Origin: Acidobacteriota bacterium
GTDB lineage: Bacteria; Acidobacteriota; Terriglobia; Versatilivoradales; Versatilivoraceae
DNA length: 64,000 bases
Assembly: GCA_022616615.1 (NCBI GenBank)
Contig: JAKEER010000117.1
Span: forward strand, 1-64,000
Reading direction: 5' to 3'
Position 1 is the stretch's first letter; every line of letters begins with the position of its first letter. Below are positions 37,793-47,613 of the stretch, piece after piece. Below the pieces are notes generated by a model. That model was not told the DNA's origin. It saw only the letters and a list, made by a program, of their open reading frames with translations, and ran no database searches. The translations under genes were made by a program, and so were the position numbers.

Positions 37793-38704
37793 TTAGAGAG
37801 CTTCGACTTTGACTTTTTGATCGATGAATTCAATGCCGGCAAGCCGGAAGGAGTTCTCGCGCGACGGCTGAATCCAACGGATTTTCGCCAGGGCTGCAAA
37901 CTCCTCAGGCATCCGGACGCCAATCTCGGATTGACTGCCCAGGTCCTTTCCAGAAAAAACGATGCAAGCTCCGTCTTCACATACATTTACAGTGTAGGTG
38001 TGGAATTGTAATTGAGTGTCCTCGCTCAGATAGCTGACAGTAATGGGGAGGATAACGACTTTTCTTGCCGTCTTCCGCAGCGAGTAAAGGCCGCTGGATC
38101 CCTTAAACTCACCGGCAGTTGTGTCCGGAGCGGTTACACTGGCCGGAGGCTCTGCAAGATCCCCGGCTGAAGCCGCCAGCAGAGGGTTTGTACTGTCGAG
38201 CGAGCCAAGGTTTTCTACGGAGCGCCGCATTTCTTGCACCAGCAGTTGCACTTGGTCTATCCGCTCCATCACTTCTCTCAAGTCGCGCTCTAGCTGCGGC
38301 GACGCCTTGCGTCCAAGCTGAGCTCTGGCAAAAAACATGATTGCCGACAGAGAATGCTCAATGCCCTGGCAAAAGGTTCCCAGTCGCTTAGACAGTTGGG
38401 CCTCGATTCGTACTGCCTGTAGCCTTTTTTCTTCCTCTGCATCTTGCTTTGCAGGAACCAACCCATTATTCCGCAAAGCCAAAATATTTGAGTATAAGGC
38501 GAGACAGGTTGCGACGAGCGCGAAAACCAGGACTTCCAGTAGCAGTAGGGCAGGATTGCGCATCACTCCGTGGAACTGCAAAACGATTAACAGAACTACC
38601 TGGTAGAAGACAAAAGCACAACCTCCCCACAGAACGTGGGCGATACGAGGGTGATCACTCGAAGTCAGAAAACCCTCAATAGCTTTCCGCTGGCTCTTTG
38701 CCAT
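37793..38704 (-). CDS. Membrane PilZ-domain protein with kinase-like helix
   Basis: The protein has 303 aa from ATG 38704 (track start 38839 adds a Cys-rich non-homologous stretch). Two membrane helices (about 25-75) are followed by a long helical segment. In it, FCQGIEHSLSAIMFFA looks like the H-box of a histidine kinase, but there is no ATPase domain. The C-terminal 100 residues are a PilZ domain with RKTARK (RxxxR motif) and VNVCEDG, where Cys replaces the usual Ser of DxSxxG. Binding of cyclic di-GMP is likely. Confidence 0.7.
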   Translation of the reverse strand: MAKSQRKAIEGFLTSSDHPRIAHVLWGGCAFVFYQVVLLIVLQFHGVMRNPALLLLEVLVFALVATCLALYSNILALRNNGLVPAKQDAEEEKRLQAVRIEAQLSKRLGTFCQGIEHSLSAIMFFARAQLGRKASPQLERDLREVMERIDQVQLLVQEMRRSVENLGSLDSTNPLLAASAGDLAEPPASVTAPDTTAGEFKGSSGLYSLRKTARKVVILPITVSYLSEDTQLQFHTYTVNVCEDGACIVFSGKDLGSQSEIGVRMPEEFAALAKIRWIQPSRENSFRLAGIEFIDQKVKVEAL

Positions 38705-38948
38705 GGTGCAATGGATTTGAAACACGTCCCAGCACGGGATCGGCTGTGTTGCTGACGACAGAAATTCTAACACGGAACACGCGGCACGCAGTAGGGACAT
38801 GGGAAACCGGCTCTGCAGGACCCACGAGACAGCGCCCAAGACCCGCAGCCAACGCCCCTTTTCTACTGGACAATGCCTGCTCCTTAGCCTTGCCCAAACA
38901 ACTTGGCTCTGGCGTCAGAAGGTCGAGGGGAAGATCGAACAGGTGGAG

Positions 38949-39617
38949 TCAAGAGCCCAGGTTCTTACAGACGACTTCTGCGATGGCTTCTGCGAGCGAA
39001 TTCTTGATGCGGTTCATGTCAAAGGGTTCTGCCAATTGTTGTACTCTATCGCTGCAATCTCCGTTGAATTTGGAACCGGTCGGAACGCCGCGAAGCTGGT
39101 ATTCTCGATTCAGTATCCGGGTCACGAGCCCCACCGAATTCAGGTTGTAGTCGGAAACGCGAGTGAAAAGGTCTTCGAGCTTCTTCTGAAACTGGTTGAT
39201 CTCTTCCACGATGTGTTGGCGGTCGCGTTTCAGATTCTCAAACTCCAACCGCTCTAGAGCTGACTGGTGCTGCTCAATCGCGGCCTGAGTTTTCTTGAAC
39301 TCGAGCTCCAGGGCATGACGGATGCCTACCAGATTCTGCAAACGGTCGTTATCGGCCTTGAGTTTCCTTTCCCCTGCCTGGATGCTTTCTTCAATTTCCC
39401 TTTTTTGCCTATCGTCGAATTCTCCAATGAGTTCTCTCGCCTGAATCTCGTAATACCGGTTTTTCAGGTGTTCCAACTCAGTTTCAACTTTTTCGACATT
39501 GTTGACCGAGGTATTCTTGATTTGATCGTCGATCTCGGTCACCTTTTCGCGAATCTTGCCAATCTTCTGTTCAAGGCCTTGCATCGCCTGCTCAATCTCT
39601 AGTTGGGTTGCTGGCAT
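38949..39617 (-). CDS. Coiled-coil protein of unknown function
   Basis: The protein has 222 aa and no signal peptide or membrane helix. Residues 1-160 are almost wholly coiled coil (LEIEQAMQGLEQKIGKIREK, then repeated Leu/Ile heptads), and the last 60 residues form a small separate domain. AGGAG lies 5 nt before ATG. It is probably in one operon with the J-domain gene upstream and the PilZ gene downstream. A scaffold or tether role is possible. No family recognised. Confidence 0.65.
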   Translation of the reverse strand: MPATQLEIEQAMQGLEQKIGKIREKVTEIDDQIKNTSVNNVEKVETELEHLKNRYYEIQARELIGEFDDRQKREIEESIQAGERKLKADNDRLQNLVGIRHALELEFKKTQAAIEQHQSALERLEFENLKRDRQHIVEEINQFQKKLEDLFTRVSDYNLNSVGLVTRILNREYQLRGVPTGSKFNGDCSDRVQQLAEPFDMNRIKNSLAEAIAEVVCKNLGS

Positions 39618-39707
39618 TGTTTCTCCTGAGTTCCTGAAATTCTGGCTTGAGCCGACTTGGCCGCTCGCGACGCTTGTCTCAAAGGGCCGCGCTGGCGGGC
39701 GCCCCGT

Positions 39708-40337
39708 CTAACGCCGGCCTTCCGGTAAGGAAAGAATCTGCTTGTCTGTTTCCTTCTTTACTAACTCGTTCTCGACGTAATCAACGCCAGCAATCGAGAT
39801 GGAGAAGTCGGCAGACTCACTGATCCGGATGTAGCCTTTCTCCTTCAAATACCAGTTTGAAAACTCCAGATTCTCGATCGAGCAGCCCAGCAACTCCGCC
39901 AGGACCAGCATGGAAACCTCGGGGCTTCCAGGAGAATTGCGTCGCACGTCGTAAAGGACCATCAGCATCAACTTTCTGAGTTCTCGCTCAGAGAGGCCCG
40001 CATCCCCCGGTGCTGCGTCTGCTTCGGCTCCGAATCTTGCCCTCAACTCCTCCCGGCTTCGCGCTATTCCGGGCGCGGGTTCGTCTGCGCGGATCTTTGG
40101 AGCACTTGCGGCGTCTTTGCCGAGGAACTCAATATTGTACCGGGATCTCTTGGTAGGATCAGACAGCACCTCATATGCCTTAAGTACGGTCTTGAACTTT
40201 TCCTCGTTTCCCGTCTGCTTGTTGTCAGGATGATAGTAAGCAGCCAGCAGCCGGTAGACTTTCGTAATGACGAGTTGCTCAGCATTGGGGCTGAGCTGCA
40301 GGAGCTCATAATAATTCTGTGGCGCGCGTTGGCTCAT
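39708..40337 (-). CDS. J-domain protein
   Basis: This 209-aa protein has a J-domain at about 6-70: NYYELLQLSPNA, the HPD motif in AAYYHPDNKQTG, and KAYEVLSDPTKRSRY. The Gly/Phe-rich and zinc regions of DnaJ are absent, so it is a specialised co-chaperone that would stimulate a DnaK partner on one client. Residues 105-205 are a separate helical and beta domain (ELRKLMLMVLYDVRRNS, LKEKGYIRIS) resembling a winged helix. The clients may be the coiled-coil and ATPase proteins encoded nearby. Confidence 0.85.
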   Translation of the reverse strand: MSQRAPQNYYELLQLSPNAEQLVITKVYRLLAAYYHPDNKQTGNEEKFKTVLKAYEVLSDPTKRSRYNIEFLGKDAASAPKIRADEPAPGIARSREELRARFGAEADAAPGDAGLSERELRKLMLMVLYDVRRNSPGSPEVSMLVLAELLGCSIENLEFSNWYLKEKGYIRISESADFSISIAGVDYVENELVKKETDKQILSLPEGRR

Positions 40338-40494
40338 GATTCTGATTGACTCATGTTGTCCTGAGTTTGCCAGGAAGCCTGCCTCCTGGGTCGATAGAAT
40401 CGATAGCCCTGGGGCGGCGTTTGGAACAATCGAAAGAGGAACTGATGATTGACGATGGTTACCCTATGGCTTCATCGGCTGGGTGACGTTGCGA

Positions 40495-40881
40495 CTAGTG
40501 AGGTTTCTCGACAAGCCATTCAACCACCAGTCCGGTGACCCCCAGAACGAAACTTACAACAAAGGCAAAGAAGAGCTCGCCTCCAAATAAAGTGTTATTC
40601 AACGGCAGCGGAACGTGCTCCTCGTTGTAGAAAAACGCGGTGACCAATACTAGAGCACCCAAAGCCAGATAGGGTGATCCATTTTTCTTCTTAAGGAACA
40701 TATTGAACAACGCAAACAGAAACCCACCGGCGCCGATAGTGATGATGAATACCTCAAAGCCACCCCGAATGTTGCCAACCGATCGAAACTGAAAATAGTC
40801 GTTGATTGGCTCTATCTGTGAGATATACGGGCTTCCCGCCAGCAATAAGGAAAGAAGCGCCAGAAGAAGATTCGGTCCCAT
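40495..40881 (-). CDS. Small multi-pass membrane protein
   Basis: The protein has 128 aa with four hydrophobic segments: a signal-like first helix (LLLALLSLLLAGSPYI), then GFEVFIITIGAGGFLFALFN, YLALGALVLVTAFF and FFAFVVSFVLGVTGLVVEW. A short positively charged loop (KKKNGS) separates the second and third. No family recognised. It precedes the J-domain gene by about 160 bp on the same strand. Confidence 0.55.
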   Translation of the reverse strand: MGPNLLLALLSLLLAGSPYISQIEPINDYFQFRSVGNIRGGFEVFIITIGAGGFLFALFNMFLKKKNGSPYLALGALVLVTAFFYNEEHVPLPLNNTLFGGELFFAFVVSFVLGVTGLVVEWLVEKPH

Positions 40882-41166
40882 GAGTTTACAGGGTCATTTG
40901 CCTGACAAATCTCAACGCTCTTGCGCCTATTCTTCGGCAGCCGGGGTCAAATAGATTAGAGAAGTTATGGCGAATGTTTGACTTTGTCAATGCTGAACTC
41001 GCCCGTGAAACAGCACGCGGGTTTCACCTCTCCGCCTCCTGTGGAACGTTCTGCCGCTTCCGGCCAAACAGGTTGCCTGCCGAAAAGTGCGTGTGCTAGT
41101 ATCGTGGCGTTTCATCCCGAAATAATCCATGGAACGCGGACTCGCAAAGCGAGAAAGGAGCTTCCT

Positions 41167-43272
41167 GTGAAGGTTTTTGGCGGAGCCAACATTCGCAATG
41201 TGGCTGTGGCTGGGCATGGATCAAGCGGCAAGACGTCCCTGGTGGCGGGATGTTTGTACCTCGGAGGTGTCGGCAATCGCCTGGGCCGGGTCGATGACGG
41301 AACTACCCTGACAGATTTTGACCCGGAAGAGATTGAGCGCAAGATCAGCATTTCTTCCGCAATCGCTTTCAGCGAGTGGAATAAGACGAAGATCAATTTT
41401 CTCGACACGCCAGGGAAGGGCGTCTTCATCCAGGACACTCGAGGCAGCATGCGCGTCTGCGAGTCGGCTCTGGTCCTAGTGGACGCCGTGGCTGGCGTGG
41501 AGGTCCAGACTGAGAAAGTACTTAAGTTTTCCGAGGAGTTCAGCTTGCCTGCCGCATTTGTAGTGAACAAGCTGGATCGCGAGAATGCTTCTTTTGACCG
41601 GGCGGTCGCCTCTCTCCAGGAGAACTTTGGCCGCACCGCCCTTCCCATTCAGTTGCCGGTCGGCGCCGAAAAAAGCTTTCGAGGCATTGTTGACCTCATT
41701 GAGCTGAAGGCGTACGAGTTCGAGCCCAACGGTGACGGCAAGTCGAAGCCGGTGGCAATCCCCGCTGCTTTACAGGATGCTGCGGCCAAAGGACACGAGG
41801 CGATTGTCGAAATGGTGGCTGAAGGCAACGATCAGCTGATGGAAGAGTTCTTCGATAAGGGCACAATTCCCCTAGAGGATCTTGTTCCAGGGCTAAGGCA
41901 GGCCATCGCGGAAAGGAAGATTCATCCCATCGTGGCCTATTCGGCCTTGTTGAATGTTGGTCCCCAGACGCTGGTAGACTTCATCGTAAACTACCTGCCT
42001 TCGCCAGTGGGCTCCAAGACCATTCCCTCGACAACCACTGCGCAAGGCGACAGTGCCGCCGAGCGAAGTATCAGTGCCGAAGGGCCTCTTTCGGTGTTTG
42101 TCTTCAAGACGCTCGCAGATCCTTTTGCGGGGCGGCTGTCGTTTCTAAAGGTCTTTTCCGGAGTACTAAAGACCGACGCTACGGTGATGAACTTGAACCG
42201 GGGGACGGCTGAACGGCTGGCTCACCTTGCGATTCCACAGGGAAAGACTCCGGTGGAAGTGCCTGAGCTGCACGCAGGCGACATTGGAGTCGTGGCCAAG
42301 CTGAAAGACACCGTGACGGGCGACACTCTCGGCGACAAGGACCACCCGGTTTTCTACCAGAAGCTCGGCTACCCGGAACCCCTGATTACGTTTGCCATTG
42401 AGCCCAAGTCTCGAGGCGATGAAGATAAGATTAGCAGCGCCCTCCACCGGCTCCTGGAAGAAGACCCCACATTGCGCTTTGGTCGGGATCAACAGACCCA
42501 CGAAATGTTGTTGTCTGGAATGGGACAATTGCACATTGAAACCATTGTGGCCCGGCTCAAGAAACGATTCGGCGTTGAGGTGACGCTGAAGCCTCCCAAG
42601 GTTCCCTACCGAGAGACGATTCGAGGCCGGGCCGATGTGCAAGGGCGGCACAAGAAGCAGTCGGGCGGACACGGCCAATATGGAGACTGCAAGATCAAGA
42701 TGGAACCGCTGCCGCGCGGCGATCAGTTCGAATTCGTCAATGAGATCTTTGGTGGAGCCATTCCCAAGAACTTCATTCCAGCCGTTGAAAAGGGGATTCT
42801 CGAATCGGCGGCCCGAGGCTACCTTGCCGGCTACCCAGTCGTGGACTTCCGGGTCATACTCTATGACGGGTCTTATCATGATGTGGACTCGTCAGAAATG
42901 GCCTTCAAGATTGCCGGTTCGCTGGCCTTCAAGAAAGCGATGGAACTCGCCAATCCGGTGCTGCTGGAGCCCATCATGAATGTGGAGGTCTACGCGCCCG
43001 ATGCTTATGCCGGCGACTTGATGGGGGACTTGAATAGCCGGCGCGGCAGGGTGCAGGGGATGGACTCGAAAGCGGCCATGCAGGTGATCAAGGCCCAAGT
43101 CCCCATGTCGGAGATGCTCTCCTACGCACCTACCTTGACGTCAATGACTCAAGGCCGCGGTGATTACACCATGGAGTTTTCCCACTACGAAGTTGTTCCC
43201 AGCCAGATTGCGGAAAAAATTGTTGCTCAAGCCAAAGCTGTGAAGGCAGGCGTGGCAGAGGCCGAATCGTGA
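41167..43272 (+). CDS. Elongation factor G paralogue
   Basis: GTG 41167 is chosen because AGAAAGGAG lies just upstream and the G-domain starts ten residues on; the track start at 40978 adds 63 unlikely residues. The 701-aa protein has G1 GHGSSGKTSL, G3 LDTPGKGVF and G4 NKLDREN, then domains II to V ending with the EF-G C-terminus (MTQGRGDYTMEFSHYE). Sequence GHGSSGKT and the short G2 region place it with the FusA2/EF-G-like group, not with housekeeping FusA. Such paralogues are often not needed for translocation. No ribosomal protein genes are near. Confidence 0.85.
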   Translation: MKVFGGANIRNVAVAGHGSSGKTSLVAGCLYLGGVGNRLGRVDDGTTLTDFDPEEIERKISISSAIAFSEWNKTKINFLDTPGKGVFIQDTRGSMRVCESALVLVDAVAGVEVQTEKVLKFSEEFSLPAAFVVNKLDRENASFDRAVASLQENFGRTALPIQLPVGAEKSFRGIVDLIELKAYEFEPNGDGKSKPVAIPAALQDAAAKGHEAIVEMVAEGNDQLMEEFFDKGTIPLEDLVPGLRQAIAERKIHPIVAYSALLNVGPQTLVDFIVNYLPSPVGSKTIPSTTTAQGDSAAERSISAEGPLSVFVFKTLADPFAGRLSFLKVFSGVLKTDATVMNLNRGTAERLAHLAIPQGKTPVEVPELHAGDIGVVAKLKDTVTGDTLGDKDHPVFYQKLGYPEPLITFAIEPKSRGDEDKISSALHRLLEEDPTLRFGRDQQTHEMLLSGMGQLHIETIVARLKKRFGVEVTLKPPKVPYRETIRGRADVQGRHKKQSGGHGQYGDCKIKMEPLPRGDQFEFVNEIFGGAIPKNFIPAVEKGILESAARGYLAGYPVVDFRVILYDGSYHDVDSSEMAFKIAGSLAFKKAMELANPVLLEPIMNVEVYAPDAYAGDLMGDLNSRRGRVQGMDSKAAMQVIKAQVPMSEMLSYAPTLTSMTQGRGDYTMEFSHYEVVPSQIAEKIVAQAKAVKAGVAEAES

Positions 43273-43627
43273 ACTGAAAAAATCAGATTGGCCAGGTACG
43301 TCCTTCCCACGAAGGGCCATCCGCTTTCCCGCGAAAGCGGGAACCCAGTGTCGCTGCTGCGATCGAGACTGGTTTTCCGGCTCGCCCTCCGCTTGGCCCG
43401 ATTGACGGGAAACAGACAACGCAACGTCCGTTCCCGACCATCTTCCCCGCAGTGCGGCGCCGATCGCAGGATCGGAGCCTCTCCCTCAATTTCCTACAGT
43501 CATCGGTCAAATTTACCGAAATAGAACCTGAGTCAGAGGACTTGCTGGCAGCTCAGTGGCCTAAATGAGGCTCGGTTGCGATGCACATGCCGGAGTCGCA
43601 GCACTCTGTTTGGCTCGTTGACCGATC
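43273..43627. other. Gene-free stretch with REP-like hairpin
   Basis: No gene is seen. TTCCCGCGAAAGCGGGAA at 43326-43343 is a 7-bp stem with a GAAA loop, and CCGCTTTC/GAAAGCGG overlaps it as an alternative. It is the same family as the repeats at 49050 and 49124. It may slow mRNA decay after the EF-G gene. Confidence 0.6.
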
Positions 43628-45721
43628 ATGAACGCCACCGACATTTCACGAACCCAACCCCATTGCATTCTGGCGGTCGACGACGACCCCAAGATTCTCC
43701 ATCTCACCGAGATGATTCTGACGAAGGAGGCCTATTCGGTTGCTTTGGCCGGCTCGGTCGAGGAGGCGCGGAAGATTCTGCAAGAGCGCAAGGTGGACTT
43801 GGTGCTGCTGGATGTGATGCTTTCTGACGGCGACGGCTTTTCCTTGTGCAAGAGCATCAAGGAGAATGCTGAAACCCGCGATATCCCGGTCATCCTGCTA
43901 ACGGCGCTGGACACCATCGATAGCAAGGTGCGAGGGCTCGACGTCGGGGCCAGTGACTACTTGGTCAAACCCTTTCTGAAGAAAGAACTGCTGGCGAGAA
44001 TCCGTTCCCATCTCCGCGAGCGGGAATTCGCACAGGAGATGAAGACGTTGTACGCCTACGAAAAGCAGCGGGCGCACCAGGTGGCCATTCTGAACAAGCT
44101 GACCACCGAGTTCAACCAGTCTCTTGATCAGATGGAACTGCTGCAGCATGCGGCGCAGGTCATCAGCACCGAGCTGAACTTCCAAGGGTGCTTGATTGCC
44201 ACTTGGGACGACAGAGCCTCGCGGTTGAGTGTCGCGGCGGCCTATCGCCCTGGCCACGACCTTCGCTTTGATGGGAATTCGTTCCAGACGGAGCAGGGCA
44301 TCATGGGCTGGGTGGCTTCTCATCGAGAGCCACGTATTGTGCCCGACGTTCAGATGGAGCCGCAGTATCTGCGGTTTTTTCGGGATACACGCTCTGAAAT
44401 GGCGGTGCCACTAGTGCACCAGAAGAAGATTCTGGGCGTGCTCAATGTTGAAAGTCACTTGCCGCATGCCTATAACTCGGATCATCTCAACTTGCTCACC
44501 ATGGTGGCCGGCAATCTTGCCCTAGCCCTGAAGAACGCTGAACTCTATTCCACGGCGAAAGTGCACAGCCAGAACTTGAAGTCGATGGTGGAGCTGCGAA
44601 CGCGCGAGCTAGAAAGCCAGAAGCGATTCATGGAGTGCATTGTCGACTCGCTCCCGATTGGCCTCTATGTCGTCGACAAAGACTATTCCGTGACGACCTG
44701 GAACCGAAAGCGCGAAACAGGAATTCTTGGAATCTCGCGAGAGCAGGTTATTGGCCAGAACGTTCTTTCTGTCTTCTCCAACATGTCTTCGGACAGGTTG
44801 AAAACAGAAATTGACCATGTGTTTTCCACGGGCCAGCCGTTTGAGACCCAGACGGCCTCCTGGTCTTCAGGCGAAAAGCGCTACTATCACCTGCGCAAAA
44901 TTCCCATGTCGATTGATGGCAGCGCCGTGAGCCATGTCATTACACTGGGTGAAGACATCACCGAGCGGCGGCGAATGGAGGAATCGCTGGCGACGAATGA
45001 AAAGCTGGCGAGCATCGGCAAACTCGCGGCAGGCATTGCCCACGAAATCAACAACCCGTTGGCCGCCATCGCAGGATGCGTCGAGGGCCTGATTTCGCGA
45101 GCGCAGGATGAGGCACTGGCCAGGGTGGCCGCCTTCGAAGATTTTCCCGAGTATCTCAAGATCATTGACGGTGAGATCTTCCGCTGCAAAGGCATCATCA
45201 ACAACCTGCTCGATTTCAGTCGGAACAAGGAAATCCTCAAACAAGAAATTCGCGTAAATGAAACGCTCGAGCAAACCCTGCAGCTTCTCAGCCACCACAA
45301 GAGCTTCAAACAGATCCAGGTCGTGAAAGAGTTGGATTCGGAGTGCCCTCCAGTCGTCGGCAACAGTGGAGAGCTTCGGCAGGTATTCCTGGCGATGTGC
45401 ATCAACGCAATGGACGCCATGAACGAGTCGGGGATGCTCACCATACGCACCACAACCGAAATGCACAACAACCAGAGCTTTGTTCGCGTGCAGTTTCAAG
45501 ACACAGGCATTGGCATTCCACCGGGTAATCTCAACAAGATCTTTGACCCGTTTTTCACCACTAAGCCTGTCGGGAAGGGCACCGGATTAGGCCTTTCCAT
45601 TTGCTATGGTATCGTGCGCAGTCATGAAGGATCGATCAAGGTCGAGTCGGAAATAGGCAAAGGAAGTACCTTTCAGATTCTTGTGCCTGCCAAGGCTATT
45701 AATCAGATCAGTGGTTCCTAG
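43628..45721 (+). CDS. Hybrid histidine kinase (receiver-GAF-PAS-HisKA-HATPase)
   Basis: This 697-aa soluble kinase has an N-terminal receiver at 12-130 with Asp62 (LVLLDVML), a GAF domain at about 160-305, a coiled-coil link, a PAS domain at 335-445, HisKA with His472 in [15 protein letters not shown], and HATPase at about 560-690 with N box CINAMDAM, G1 QDTGIGIPP and G2 [10 protein letters not shown]. The NtrB-like catalytic core and the NtrC-like gene 84 bp downstream form a two-component pair. An N-terminal receiver suggests that it also accepts phosphate from another kinase. Confidence 0.9.
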   Translation: MNATDISRTQPHCILAVDDDPKILHLTEMILTKEAYSVALAGSVEEARKILQERKVDLVLLDVMLSDGDGFSLCKSIKENAETRDIPVILLTALDTIDSKVRGLDVGASDYLVKPFLKKELLARIRSHLREREFAQEMKTLYAYEKQRAHQVAILNKLTTEFNQSLDQMELLQHAAQVISTELNFQGCLIATWDDRASRLSVAAAYRPGHDLRFDGNSFQTEQGIMGWVASHREPRIVPDVQMEPQYLRFFRDTRSEMAVPLVHQKKILGVLNVESHLPHAYNSDHLNLLTMVAGNLALALKNAELYSTAKVHSQNLKSMVELRTRELESQKRFMECIVDSLPIGLYVVDKDYSVTTWNRKRETGILGISREQVIGQNVLSVFSNMSSDRLKTEIDHVFSTGQPFETQTASWSSGEKRYYHLRKIPMSIDGSAVSHVITLGEDITERRRMEESLATNEKLASIGKLAAGIAHEINNPLAAIAGCVEGLISRAQDEALARVAAFEDFPEYLKIIDGEIFRCKGIINNLLDFSRNKEILKQEIRVNETLEQTLQLLSHHKSFKQIQVVKELDSECPPVVGNSGELRQVFLAMCINAMDAMNESGMLTIRTTTEMHNNQSFVRVQFQDTGIGIPPGNLNKIFDPFFTTKPVGKGTGLGLSICYGIVRSHEGSIKVESEIGKGSTFQILVPAKAINQISGS

Positions 45722-45805
45722 GGAGAAGGGACAGGGGAAACGGGGTGAGAGCAACCGACCGTGTCTCCTGACCTCTGCACCTACCAAAAGAACAAGAGGA
45801 CCGCA

Positions 45806-47173
45806 ATGTCAACTGGAAAGAAAATCAAGCTGCTGATTGCAGACGACGAAAAAAACGTCAGCCTCATCCTGCAAAAGGAACTGGCGCGGAGAAATTATGA
45901 TGTCTCGGTTGCCAACGACGGCAAGAGCGCGGTGGAATTTGCGCAGAAGGTTGACTACGACGTGATCGTCATGGACTTGACTATGCCGCAGATGGATGGC
46001 ATCCAGGCGCTCAAAGTCATCAAGCAGGCTGAGCCGTCGCCTGAAATCATCATGCTGACCGGAAATGCCACGCTCGAAACAGCGATTGAAGCGATGAAAG
46101 CCGGAGCTTACGATTATCTCACCAAGCCCTGCAAAATCGAGGAACTAGATGTCTTGATCCGAAAGGCATGTGAACGACGCGATCTGCAGAAGGAAAACCT
46201 TTACATGCAGACGCGGCTGAGCCGGAAGGAATCTGCGCCTTTGCTGGTTACCAACAACCGCAAGATGAAAGAGCTGCTTTCCTTCGTGGAGAAAACAGCC
46301 GCCACTGATTCGAGTGCGTTGATTCTAGGCGAAAGCGGAACCGGCAAAGAGCTTGTTGCCCAGTCATTTCACCGGTTCTCAGCGAGACGGGCCGAAGCCT
46401 TCATCGACATCAATTGCGGGGCAATTCAGGAGACCTTGCTGGAAAGTGAGATGTTCGGCTATGAAAAGGGCGCTTTTACCAATGCCGACACCTCGAAGCC
46501 CGGACTGTTTGAACTGGCTGACCACGGCACCTTGTTCCTGGATGAGATTGGCGAACTCAGCCCCCGCCTGCAGGTGAAGCTTCTGCGAGTGCTGGAAGCT
46601 CGCACCTTCTTTCGGGTCGGCGGCGTGAAGCAAGTGAAGGTGGATTTTCGCCTCGTTGCTGCCACTAACAAGAATCTGCTTGAAGAAGTGAGGGAGAACC
46701 GTTTTCGCCAGGACCTGCTCTATCGCATAAACACGGTGACCGTGGAGATCCCGCCGTTGCGCGAAAGAGTCGACGACATTGCGCTCCTCGTCGAGCATTT
46801 CACGAAGAAAACGGGTCTGCAAGATCCTGTGACCGTTTCCAGCGAAGCCATGGAACTACTGCGTCTGTACTCCTGGCCGGGGAATGTCCGTGAGCTAAAG
46901 AACGTTATGGAACGGGCCATGGTTCTGGCATCTAAAGGGGGAATCACTGCCAACTGCCTGCCTGCCGAGGTTTGCAACGGCGAGAAACGCATCAGGGCCG
47001 TGGCGAAGCCAGCAGCCTCCGGCACGGCCAGTCTTGCGGATCTGGAAAGAGAACAAATTCTCGCGACACTGGACAAAGTCAACTGGCATCGTGGCAGAGC
47101 GGCCGGCCTGCTGGGCATCACGCCAAAGACGCTCTATCGAAAACTGCGCTCGTACAATATCGGGAAGAATTGA
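45806..47173 (+). CDS. NtrC-family sigma-54-dependent response regulator
   Basis: The protein has 455 aa from ATG 45806 (AGAGGA upstream; track start GTG 45761 is too early). The receiver has Asp57 (VMDLTMP); the AAA+ domain has Walker A GESGTGKE at about 175-182 and FLDEIGEL; a Fis-type helix-turn-helix ends it (GRAAGLLGITPKTLYRKL). The sigma-54-contacting loop reads GAFTNA rather than the consensus GAFTGA. It pairs with the kinase upstream. The targets are not visible here. Confidence 0.9.
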   Translation: MSTGKKIKLLIADDEKNVSLILQKELARRNYDVSVANDGKSAVEFAQKVDYDVIVMDLTMPQMDGIQALKVIKQAEPSPEIIMLTGNATLETAIEAMKAGAYDYLTKPCKIEELDVLIRKACERRDLQKENLYMQTRLSRKESAPLLVTNNRKMKELLSFVEKTAATDSSALILGESGTGKELVAQSFHRFSARRAEAFIDINCGAIQETLLESEMFGYEKGAFTNADTSKPGLFELADHGTLFLDEIGELSPRLQVKLLRVLEARTFFRVGGVKQVKVDFRLVAATNKNLLEEVRENRFRQDLLYRINTVTVEIPPLRERVDDIALLVEHFTKKTGLQDPVTVSSEAMELLRLYSWPGNVRELKNVMERAMVLASKGGITANCLPAEVCNGEKRIRAVAKPAASGTASLADLEREQILATLDKVNWHRGRAAGLLGITPKTLYRKLRSYNIGKN

Positions 47174-47210
47174 TTCTGAATTTCGAAGTTGGCAGGAATG
47201 CAGGGCTGCT

Positions 47211-47302
47211 TGCGTGGGCCAGACATTCTTGTCTGCCAGTTGAGGCGGCTTTCCAGTTTGCCCGGGGCCGGACTGGCGAGTCCGACGAGACGGCAGGCTA
47301 GA
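47211..47302. repeat. REP-like inverted repeats
   Basis: CAGACATTCTTGTCTG (47220-47235) is a 6-bp stem with a TTCT loop, followed by GGACTGGCGAGTCC, which is also self-complementary. Palindromes of this type are common as dispersed extragenic elements. It lies between the regulator gene and the ASPIC remnant. Confidence 0.45.
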
Positions 47303-47361
47303 AAGCTTGCTCCACATTGCTTGGCGCGGAACCGCAGGTCCTCAACTTCCCTATCTTGCGA

Positions 47362-47604
47362 TCATCGATTGAGAGCCTGTGGCTTCTTTCCTTCCTCAAT
47401 CAGGTAGACCTTGTCACAGCCACCTCTCGAAATACTTGATGGAGGCCACTGGGCCACCGGATCTCGACGCTTTCGGCGCGCGGGCTTTGTCCTAGACCGA
47501 AATGGGCGCAGGTCGCTCCGGGACAAATAGCTTCCGGCTCCCGAGATCTCCCGAATTTGAGAGATTCCTACCCGATGAAGGCGTCTGAACTTAATCTTGC
47601 GCAA
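47362..47604 (-). pseudogene. Decayed ASPIC/UnbV (CRTAC1-like) C-terminus
   Basis: One minus-strand frame begins QIREISGAGSYLSRSDLR, the classic ASPIC/UnbV start. The homology then moves to another frame as AHFGLGQSPRAESVEIRWPS and returns to the first frame as DKVYLIEEGKK. Two frameshifts therefore break the domain. Only about 80 C-terminal residues of what is normally a protein of over 500 aa with FG-GAP/VCBS repeats remain. The upstream part is missing, cut off next to the APC transporter gene. Confidence 0.75.
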
Positions 47605-47613
47605 GCCCCTAGT

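Noticed and set aside
37423-37812. 129-aa plus-strand ORF between TadZ2 and PilZ
   Set aside because: No domain, unlikely composition, and antisense overlap with the PilZ gene end.
42166-42879. 237-aa minus-strand ORF opposite the EF-G gene
   Set aside because: Antisense shadow of a conserved gene.
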